This document shows, piece by piece, positions 49,501 through 61,500 of a stretch of 64,000 bases of DNA. The DNA is from Phoronis australis (Eukaryota > Phoronida > Phoronidae): the NCBI GenBank assembly GCA_002633005.1, contig NMRA01000008.1, positions 1,131,974-1,195,973 of the forward strand. The letters are read 5' to 3'. The notes under the pieces were generated by a model, which ran no database searches, was not told the origin of the DNA, and was given only the letters and a program-made list of their open reading frames with translations. Made by a program: the position numbers and the translations under genes. How positions within the stretch are numbered: the stretch's first letter is position 1; each line of letters starts with the position of its first letter.

Positions 49501-52500
49501 TCTGTAGCTGAGATATGTCTACATTCATCCTTCCTATCAAAGCAGAACTTGTCCCATCACCATCCTGAACACTGCTCACATCTAATACACCGGAGTCGTT
49601 GCTACTTCTACTCGCAGTACCTCTTGACTTCACTGCACTTGGGTTTTCCTGGAAACATAACATTTGCAAAAACACCTTTTGTCAATTACTTCAGTCAAGT
49701 TACAGCTTTTCAGCATTAAATTTGTGTTATTATGCATGAGGGTTACCGTAACCATAAATGAAATGTGAAAAAAGGAAGCGGGTTAGAAAAACAGACAATG
49801 ACATGGAACGCAACTATAGCTGAGGAATAATCAATTTTAAGTTTCTCCTAAAGTGAAACTACCAAACATTGCCGGAAACCACGCCAGCCACTGTTAATGC
49901 ATTGGAAAGTATGCACCAGAAGTGAGCAGTGAACCTTTTGATACTTGTACAATGACACGTGTTTGACTATGGCACCATCATTCTGGGAAATTCACTTTAA
50001 CAAGCTAAAATTCTCATTGAATGCAACTTGTGAAATTTCCACTTGAAGACAATCAGCTGAAAGCAATTATTCTCTGAAGAATTGTGACCAAGGCTTTTTA
50101 TTTCTGACCCATTAATGTACTTTAGAGCCACATTTTGCCATTTAGCTGGCTAAAACGAAAATCAAGTCGGGCCTTTTACTATCATAAATTGGTCTCGTAA
50201 TATACCTTACTGAGATAGGATTCCATTTCTGTTACCAACAAGAACTTCAAAACCATCAGTGACTCAAGATAATGCTTTTGAGTTTATTGGGCTTTGAAAA
50301 CAATAAAATTGCAGATTCAATGTGTGCATTGCCATATTATTCGATAATAATTCAAGATCATCCGAGTTTCATAACGTTTTAAACCTGAAAGCATTTCGGT
50401 TAAGAATTTCAACATGGACAGCTAAACAGGGGTGAAATGTAGCTTTAAGTGACTGTTCTACTGAATAGGATCAACTTGTTAGCCAATCGTCTTGGCATTG
50501 CTTTTGAGTACATAATTCAAAAGTTATTTATTAAGAAATTTGATCCTTGGTAACAGCGGTAGAATACTATCTACTTAATACTTTCCCAATAACATGTAGC
50601 CACTTGAAATGAAACTTGTGTCCCTGTTGAAAATATTTTATACACATGCAATAAGACAATAAAAGCACCCATTTTTGGTATTAACCAAAATCTGTAGTTT
50701 AGTAAAAAATATACCACATGAAGACCAATATACCCTGCAACCTTGGCATGTGTCTTACAAGAATGCCAAGGCAGAACTAAACACAAGAAACATAAAATCT
50801 GATTTTCTATTCAGTATAAGAATTAAAAGAGCCACATAATTTCCTCCACACCAACAGCTTAAAATGAAAATTACAAAATAGTCTGATTAAGTCTAAGCTG
50901 AAGTCAAGAATTGACCTTGTCAAAACAGCACTTGGTTTCTACAATCAAAAAAGGACTTTCAAGAAGAAATGGGTACTGATCAAATGGGCAGGTGACTTAT
51001 TGCCACCTGGCTGCACCAGGAGGTACTCGTTTTTCACAGCAGGTGGCATGGGAAACATTTTTGACTTTGTGCAAATGTTCATTTACTGTGTTTGAGATTA
51101 GACGTGATGCGTTTGTAGTAAATTTGCCTCCTGAACCTCTAGAGGTCACTAATATCCAGTCCCATGAGATCAGTCATCATGTTGTTACACAAAAGTTTCC
51201 CACAGAGACTAACAGCGATGAATATAAAGCAGCCAAATTACGAAAGCGTTGACCAATCTGATCAAAACTGACATTCTTTGACATTCTTTTTCACTTGATG
51301 TTATTCTGAATGATCTTTTTAGGAAGGGAAATCTTTCAGTATAATAGTATGGAACGTTTGTGGTCATATTCATTTTGTGTGGTTGAATAACTGGGTTAGT
51401 ATCTTTCTATTAGCCAGTAAATGTGTAGGAAATGTGGCTTTCAGTTAGATTAGATTAGATTAGTTGGGACCACTACCTTAGAGCTATGAGTACCACTGGC
51501 CACTAATGGGTTGAAGGCGGAGTGAACAGAAACATTCAACGAGGCTACGCTCCCTCCCATATGGCGAGAAGTGAGGAACGAATCGTACTCCACACCGAGC
51601 TTCTTGTCATTCAGAGCTGCTATCATGTCTGGGTGCAGGCGCAACGTTTCGAACTGAATCAACAAACTTGAGGTGAGAGGTAGAAAGAATTATAAGCCAT
51701 ATCTAGACAATCTTGAACACTGAAGTCTAAACCCTATTCACCAGTCTACACACTTAGCTAAATATCTAACAAACTATTAACTCAAGTATATGTTTTAGAA
51801 AGCGTGCAGATTTAGTTTTTTTTACCTTTTATCAATCTGCTAGTAACTTGATCCCATGGCCATGCCTTTTTGAACCTTCTGCTAACTGCACAGATGCTGG
51901 CCACAGGTGGCGTGCTGGGACATTTGCATGTCGGTTTAAGACTTATATATTTATGTATCAGTTATTTTGACAACAAATTTAAGCTTTGTAGTGCCAAAGC
52001 TAGTTTAAAGAATGGACACTATATAAGAACTATTTTCAAGAACATTACAACTAGAGTTCGAAATTGGGTTGAGGTATTCACCAAGCAGAGGCACATATCA
52101 AGACAATTAACTGGGTAACTAATTGGTACCAGACAATTTATGATAGTTTTAAAAAAATCTTACTGAAAATTGCCAAACTTTTAGAGCCAAATGTTCAGTA
52201 AATTGTTTACCGCTTGTTTCCTTCTTAATACCTTGCAATATCTGCAGCAGATTTTACAAAACAACTTTGATGTGATCTTTACGTCCTTAACTGCACTATA
52301 TTTACCTTTTCACAACCGACTGACTGAAGAACTAACTTCTGGAGGTGACTCTCCATCACATCCAGCCAGTTGAGACTTTTCTTAGCAAAATATGGTCGCC
52401 AAGTCTGTAAACTAATCAAAGCGCAAAAACATGTTTTCATTAACTTTAAGAAATAATAAACCCAGTTCAAACGATTTCAATCAGTCCTCATTCTGCCCAC

Positions 52501-55500
52501 ATCCTGTGCATCATTGGCGTCTCTCTTGCTTAACAGAAAGACGACTCCACTAATAAAAACATGTACACTGTGTCACAGAATGAATGCTATGGGAAAGACC
52601 ACCCACCAAGTACTTTTGTGACTCGACTAAAGCGTAGGTCACGCTTGCCAGTTTAACAGACTTAGTAAGCAGTTTTCAAATCTGCTACAAACTTTTGAGG
52701 GTAGACGAAAGTTACAGAATTTGTTTTGTTTAAAAGGGCTGGATGGGACAGTCATTGTTAATATCTATTGAAATGCCAAAACACAATTTAGTATCCCTTT
52801 ATCAAGGCAAAGATGCATGGTTTTGACAATTACAAAATACTTAACAACCATACGTATATTGCCTGTTGACATTTTCTATTCCAAGCTTACTGTGTGATTT
52901 TTAACAACCACTGTTACTGTACAATCACAGAGGCTGTTAAAACAAGCTGCTTCATAAAAGTATAGTTATGCACTAGAGTATACTTTACACCACCATGTAA
53001 CGCTTTATGCATTTAAGTGTATAATTATGTATTAATTTCCAAAAATAATATCTTCAGTACATTTAGTAAATTCTGTCAAAAACCATCAAGGAATTCATTA
53101 CAAAACCAGCCAAACATTTTGCTGCGAAAGCAACACCTTTTCAATAACAAATCATTTACTTATAACATATTTTTTATCAACAGCACTTTGGCAACAACTG
53201 ACTACCGGAAACATTATGACAAAATGAGAAAAGCTAAAAATCAAATCTTAATTTGACACTCACTCAGAGGAGATCCAATCTGTCCACTCCATGTCCAGCT
53301 GGTGCAATCTGTAAGCCAGGCTGACCATCAGTAAGTCTATCTCGTCGTGATGCTGAAACCAAATAAATCAGTACATGACAAATGTAATCAAAAAAATGTC
53401 ATTTCCTAGTCATGACGCTTATTTCTGCTACCATAGTGACTGATAACTATTATGGCAACAAAATGGCTTAGCCGCTCTCCTGTTAATTCCCCGACATTTT
53501 CGGTCATGAGGGAAGACCACTCTGACAAAGAATTTGTCAATGACTTCTGCCCAGCGGTGATGACTGGGAATTTTGAGTCATTTTGTCTGAATACTTTTGG
53601 CTTGTACTGTGCCTGTACACAGGTACTAGACTATAAGACCTTCCTCATTAATGCCCACAGGTTGGTGTCCGTACACAGGTACCAGACTATAAGACCTTCC
53701 TCATTGATGTCCACAGGTTGGTGTTCGTACACAGGTACTAGACTATAAGACCTTCCTCATTAATACCCACAGGTTGGTGTCCGTACACAGGTACTAACTA
53801 GACTATGAGACCTTCCTCATTAATACCCACAGGTTGGTGTTTTGGAAAGTCTCAACCGATAAGAAAGCTTACATTCCCATCTGGAATCAGTTTAGGACAC
53901 AATATGGCGGACAAGTGAAATTTATGTTTCGCCTCTATAGCCATTAAAGATATGCAACACCAACTACACTTTACCATAACTGAGTGCAGTTATCAATAAC
54001 TAGTTTGAAAAGTTTACTTCACCACTGAAACAGTTTGAAAATTTCCTAGAAACAGAAAATCTAATCTCCTTTAACACAATAATTCAAAAGTCTATGGTTT
54101 TACGTGTCTTGGTACATACTGTTTGCTCTGTTCTCTGCTCACACAATGCTATCACATCAGCCATCAAGTAGCCATAAAATGCCAATGCTGAAGAGCCGCT
54201 GATGTCAAAGTACCTGAAATGCGTGTTAAGCACAAATTAAAACCAGTGCAGGAAATGTTCAACTCTATGACTAGTGGATAAACATGCAACTTAAAGTGGC
54301 ATTAAACCTTGCATGTTTTCCGTTAAAAAACAAGTTTTGATTTAGACCAACTACTATTATGGAATTGGTCTTCAAATTGTCTTTGTCAAAATAGGTCCGC
54401 TTTCAGGGTTTGAAAGAAAACTGACAATTCATTGTTTCTTCAGATCAAGCTCATAAAATTTCAAGCCACAGCGCCACCTGAATTTTTATTAACTGTTACT
54501 TCCTGCCGAGCCCAGAGATCAATTCTGCACTGAGTAAGGAACACGGCAACACAAATTTTATGACGGTAAGTGGCCTAAATCAGAAAGCACGGGTTTAACA
54601 AGATAAACCTTAATCTGATCAATAATGACTGACATTCAGCTATCATTTTAACCTTCAAATTAGTGCATGAACTCAGATGGTTGTTTTGACAGACACTTAA
54701 ACAGCGTTGCCACAAATCAGCAGTCAAATTCATCAACAAAAAAGTCGTGTATTGTATCAAAACATATTTTCTGGGACACGATCGCAGACACGTGACCACT
54801 ACCACTGCCGACCTTCAGCCTTCCATAAAACATGCCAGGAGTTTTTAAAACATTTTGCAACATAAATAACTATTCCTGAGAAATGGGTGTCTCAAAAGTC
54901 ACAAGGTGGCACTAGTAAAGAAATCGGCCCCTTTCCAATATTTAAATATAGGTATATGTGAGAGAGTATGATTTTTTTCAGTCAACCATCGTTTAACTAA
55001 TGCCCCAAAATGAAATTTATGTTCTTCACTGGTCAAGATTGGTGAGCCCTACAAAAGCCAAGAACGTACCTTTCAAAGGTAGCCTGATAATTCTGTTTGT
55101 AGTCGGTCACTTCATCTCGAATGTTCATCAAAATTACATTAAGCTGAAAAGGTAAACATCATATGACGTTCACATATTGCATTAATACACTGCCACTTAA
55201 ACTCCTGTCCTCTGATTGGCTAAAACAGGATATGATAACGTCTGTTATTAGATGATGTTGACCAGCTAGCCGTGTGATATTCAAGCGATCTGGACAACAG
55301 AGGTCGCTACCTGCGAAGTGACCCATCAGGTCGTGTAAACAAAGTGAGCAGATTATGACAGTACATCAAAGCAAGAAAAAACATGCCGATCTAATAAGAG
55401 ACAAGGACGAAATAAGCATGTACAGTTGCTGTATAGCACATATAGACCAGTCCCTTGGCCTAGCACAACATTGCTCATCCTCAGTCCACATAAAAATTGA

Positions 55501-58500
55501 CATTGCCTTCAAGATCGGTCTATATTAATATAGCATCTATCCATTCAAATGTACATTTCACGTCATCTTAGAAAAAATGTGATACCAGTACAGGAACTAC
55601 GTTCTAATTTCTGATACACCAAGCCAGCATTACTAATTTCTACACCACAACACTATGGGTTGAGTAAAGTAGATTGACAGCTGAGTAAAGTAGATTGACA
55701 GCCACAGCAGCTATCTACCCCCAACACATACTTGACTAGTGTATAACAACTCACCAGTTTAGGAGACAGTTCAAAAGGGTCCATATTCAACTGGGAAGTA
55801 GCTATAAATTTATGCCTCTCGTAAGCAGTCTCAAAACTTCGCTCGACGTAGTAATGCAGCCATTCTGCAGTGGACTTCTGGGTCTTCTCCGTCAGATAAG
55901 ATTCAATCTCAAGGAGCGAAGACAGCAAGTGGATCAAGCATTCTAGAAAAACACAAAACAGCGAAGGTCCTTAATCATAAAAAAGGCATCGCTACCAGAA
56001 ATTCCTCAGAAGTTCAGCAAAAACAGTTGTCAAAATTTCACAGAATTTACCCGTCGCAAACACAATCGTTGACGAAGTGGAGCACTTAATCATCTCTCCA
56101 CCCGTCCACCCCAGCAGCAGGAGACACAATGTACCTAAACTGATGTTACCTGTAAGGTGTTGGTTTTTCCACTTTCTGAGAATTTCTCTACATTGGGTTG
56201 AGGTGGACGTCCCCGAATTCGACATTTGAGTCACAACACCATTAAGCAGACAATTTTTGCACAGCGTTGTTTGTCATTACCCTACATTTCAAAGTATGGC
56301 TACCTCGTTATAAAGAATTCAATTTTACCAAGAGTTGTTTTCATGATAGCTATACAGTACAAGCTGTACACCAAGCGAAAACTGCCGTGTGCCCCAGTTA
56401 GTTACCCATGGGTGCACAGCTCATCCCACACACGCTGTTACTCCAAATGCAGCCCTCTAACTACAGTATGCTTCGTGAGATCTCAGTTATCTTTATGGCT
56501 GGTTAAGTTCTAAGAATACAGATACTGCATGAGCATTGGAGAACACTCTCCCACACATGGCGTGTGGCTTTGGCTGTGCACCGCAAATATTATCCAACAC
56601 TGTACACTAGAAATCAATCGCAATGGGATCACACCGGGAGACACAGCCAATAGCACTTACTCAGAGCTTATACGTGATGTTACAACTGCTGCGCATAAAG
56701 TACGCACGACCGAAACTGCTGTGCGGCTACTATTAATAATTTTGACTGAGAAATCTAAATATATAAATTTCTAATCATCTCCACCATTGTGAGCTAAACA
56801 GGTGAAGAACTACCACAGCACAACTGCAAATAAATTGAAATGCATGGCTTAAGGCCACACGAAAAAAATGTCTAGCAACTGACAAAAAAGAGGAAATTTT
56901 TCCAGGTGATGTATCGTTTCACAAATAAATAGGCTAGTGTAATAAAAGTATAAATTTGTGAGTTGTGAAATTTAACTGAAATAAACGTTTTTGTTTGCAT
57001 TAACTTAAAATACAGATAAAAAGGAAACTAAATCCAACAAAAGGAAATTGAAACCAAAAAAGAGGAAATCCTGAGCGTGCAGAGATGATGTAAGTGGATG
57101 ATTGGAGTGATTCTTGTCCAACTGACACTCATGGTGGTCTCGACAAGTGTAATTATAGTCGCCATCAACTTACCAACGGCTTCGGCAGGCTTGTTTTCTG
57201 GATACAGTCGTTTCATTTTATTAAGAAAGTTACCCGTCTGGTCATGAAGCCAGGCTATTGTGTAGAGCAAGATGTCATACTGGAATAAAATTGCATGCAA
57301 TGGTAAACAGGAGGATATCATTCGGGAATGAACAGGTATATAGAGGTACACCATAGTATACAGTATTGTTATGGAATGAAATGGTATGCAGCGGTACACA
57401 ATGGTATACAATATTGTTAAGGTATACAGTGATACATAATGGTATCCAGTATTATGGAGGTGCAATATGGTACACAGTACTATGGAATGAAATGGTACAT
57501 TGTAGTATACAATCATATACAGTTGTTATGCAATGAAATGGTACGCATTGGTATACAACCATACACAGCAGAATAAGGAACTAGTATGCAAAGAACACGT
57601 AATACACTAAGATGTCATTATGGAATCACAACGGCACTAATTCCCTCAGTACTTCTCTTCATTGAAAGTGTCATGCAGATTGTCTAACATTCCATTACAC
57701 CAACTTCTATGGGAGCCATAGCCTCAAAACAAAACTCCTATAGTAGCCAACAGCTTAGATTTAGAACACCCAAATAGAACTACGGTAAAAATTCTTTAAT
57801 TTGGTACAAAAATGAAAAATTGCTAAAATTGCCACATTTATATTTTTCAGAGGCTTGCCATGTGTTTGCACATGCTCAAACTTTTACCAAATGTTGTTTG
57901 GTAATAGCAACACCATAAAAACCATGCTTAAAGCAAATTAAATTATATTTGTAGAGAAACTTGACGAAATGCAATTTCACCTATTGCGTCCTAAACTGAA
58001 AAAATTTTACCATTCATGATATTTGAAAATGCTCAAAGTCTTTGCCCACGCAATACTTACCTCTTGCTTTACCATTATGACTCTAGTTTTACTGCCTGGC
58101 AACAGAGCTCTAATACGAGTCAATGTCTCATAAACGTGTAGCACATATTTGGTGTCACTGTCATAGTGCTCGACTAGGTACTGGAGGTAGATTATCTGTT
58201 GATAGAGCTCGCCCTGAAAACAAAGTGCTTAAATGGGCAACTGTCGATGGAGACAGAGTGAACAGCTATTAGGACTTATCAAGCAAAAGAGACAATACGG
58301 CATCTCTACAGTATGTCTGTTCTATGAGCGAAGTTAGCACTTGGGTTAAATTATAGAAACAAACATTTAACATGATTAAAAATGTAAAGGTGTGACATGG
58401 AAAAAAAATAAATCACAGTTAACTTTGTTCCAACAAAATCAAAATTCAAAGACTTTCAATCACGTGTTTCTCCATATCTTACATTAAAAATTAAGAAAAA

Positions 58501-61500
58501 CACCATTCCTAATTCAAAAAGATCAAAATTTCCCTTTTCTTTCATACTGTGTACATAATAGAAGCTTCACCATATTTTTCTCCAATAAATGCCTGTAAAC
58601 CCCGAGCCAGACATAAAAGACTCCTTCACCTGACCTTATCACAAGGTCTTGGAGCCTCCTTTTGACAAAAAAAGACTCAACTTACGATTCCGTATCGGAG
58701 AGCGAACTCTTTCAGCAGTCTTTGAGAAGATAACGACAAGAATATAGCACCGTGAATGGAAGGTATATGGCCTGGTTGTCTACCTTCGTTATCATACCTG
58801 GGTAAAGGTGAATAAATTACACAGATGAAGTAACAACTAACGATGAAGAATATTGCAACATCACTCCTGGAGGAAACCACATGAATAAGATATCAGTCTG
58901 AAGAATTATTTTATGGCAGCCCAGCCAGCTAATTGATTTTGGCAAAAAATGTCTGGTTGGGTCAATATATCTTGGAGGACAACACAGACAAAATATCAGG
59001 ACTGCATTCCGCAGACCCAAAGAGCATGTGAACATAAGACTTCGTGAGATATCGACATGCATTACAAGCGAAGCACACAATCACATTAGCTTTACTTATA
59101 AAATTCTGGCGTCTACCAAACACAGCCTGAGTGGCTAACCTTTGTTAACAGCAAAACTGACTGGTAATAACTATTATGTCGACAAAATTTTTATTTATTT
59201 ACTGCGTTCCTGTTATTTCCCTAGTAAATCACGAGGGAAGGCTACTCTTACGATACATTTGGCTTCTGCTCATCATAATGGCAGGAAATTCTATGTTAGT
59301 TTGGCTGAATACTTTTGATGTGTGCCACTACACTTCAGTGTAATGTACACATTGCTTTTAACCTCGAGATACATTTACTCATTAAAACCAATTGTGACCT
59401 CACTGAAACAAGCACACTTGTGCGAGTCTACACCCACATACAATAGATTGCTCCAAGTGAGAATTGTACAATAATTCTTCACTTAGTTGGCACACAATAT
59501 GCCTGACAAGTGAGATGCTATTGCCAAATTTTTCACAAAACTAAAGGCTAAGAAAATTTTTGTCAATTACCAGCATTGTTTGTACTATGTAGATTTCTTA
59601 AAACAACATTTTGTAATAAGTTTCCATTATTTGTACCAAAGTAGTCGGCCTTTGAAAAATGGAAAAGAAAAACAAAATTGGCGATTATCATTGAATGAAG
59701 CAAGTGAAGACTTATCGTATAGTATATAAAACAAAGACAACCTCAAACAAAAATTAGTTTGTTTTATGACAGAAAATTCCTCCACATAAAAGCTTGCTGA
59801 ACCCAACACAGTCCGTTAAGTCTACTTCATACCTGAGTAGTGTATTCTGCAACAGTCTGTAATCCTCATGTTTACTTTGCAGGTCCATCACTTGACTACC
59901 ACTAGGTGGCGGTAGAGAGTGGCCCCAGACCTTACTGATTAGATCCATGATCTGGTGACGTTGACTCTGCTGCCAAAGGTCATAGCCATTACGGCTCTGA
60001 AATGTTAAAGATCCGACGCATACATCAATATGGCGCTGCTCTCATTTTTCAAATGCATTGTGCGGCAGTTGTCAGTTTGTAAACACAGTGACATCACAGA
60101 AAACTTGTGGACATGTGACCGGACTCATAATTTATATTTTAGAAAGTGAGATTTGACCTCAGCGTGACCAGAAAGCGTATTCTTTGAGAATCTGGTGCGC
60201 TTAAGACATGCCAACCTAAGTAATTTGTTCCACGCATATTCATGCTCTCTTTCAATTTCTCATTTTTCTTAAATGGTTGCTGTGTCATAATCACACACCA
60301 AAAAGCATTTTGAAGTGGACCCGTGCTTTCAATTCTGATGTATGCAAGCAGAATTTCACTAACGATTTTAAAAATAGGGAGTCCAAAAAATGGGCTTCTA
60401 AATTTCTCAGGGCACCAACGACAAATGATGTGTGACTGCATTTTAATTACTCCAAGTCAAATCGCTGTTACAATGTATCAATATGTTACTGTGGAAACAT
60501 GAGTTTGAAATAAAGTTTATTGCATCTTACATCATACCTCAAATAACTAGATTCATATTCTGGACAGACCAATGAGCCCCCAGAGCTACAGCGAGCAAGT
60601 GAAAAGAAACACCAATGCTTACTTCCTTCCTTTATTTGTTCCTCCAAATGCTAAAGAGTGAGTTAGAATGCTGTATAAGACGTCCTTGTTAGGATGTCTA
60701 AATTGTAGTCAGGGTGTCTATTTAGACACGAAGGATGTCTTCTACTGTAACAGTGTAGTAGCAACAGCCCTTATAATTTACTTATAGTTCAAAGCTGCTT
60801 TTAGAAAATAATCTATGTCATGTTGAATACAGTAATTTAGAAAAATATCTCGCCTAATCTAAATGTTACCATTCTTTTTTCGACTTCTAATGAAAAAAAG
60901 CAAAAAAGTCTCCGACTACAAGACCACATTGCCTCTACATGATACACTCATTAACATAATATATTTTTAAAGGAGCAATAAACTCATGTCCTCTGTCAAG
61001 AACCAACTTTTGATTTTTTGCCAAACAGTTACAAAACTGCTCTCATCTTGTTCCAACTCAGATTAGAAACGATTTCAAGACTTGTCTGAGAAGAACTGGC
61101 AGGCCAATAAGTTGCTTCTCGCCGTGGTTTAATGCTAACCAAAAACTGATATGGCCTCTAGGGGAATTCAAGAGTTCCCGCCTATTAATAGCAACCAATT
61201 TCAAGGCAAACTAAGGATAAGAACACCATGGCGCAGCTATGGAAAACCAAGCCCGCATGCGAAGAAAGTCTGTGTGTTTTTAACACCTGAACATAGCTTA
61301 TATATAGCCACTTAAAGTCTGTGTGTTTTTAACACCTGAACATAGCTTATATATAGCCACTTAAACATTTCGGTCTAAACAACGAGCATGATTTCCTGTG
61401 TAGCATCATTACACAAGTGACTGACTGGACTTCAAATTAATGAGGGGTATTCCACAAATGAGTAATGAACGAATTGCACGAGTACATGTCAACTAGTGTT

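Noticed and set aside
50992-51252. 86-codon plus-strand frame in a UNC13-like intron
   Set aside because: Looks somewhat protein-like towards its C-terminus, but no splice partner, domain or poly(A) signal supports it. It might be a fragment of a mobile element.
57028-57516. 162-codon minus-strand frame rich in Tyr and Thr
   Set aside because: Most of it is a translated minisatellite. Only 57174-57279 is a supported exon.
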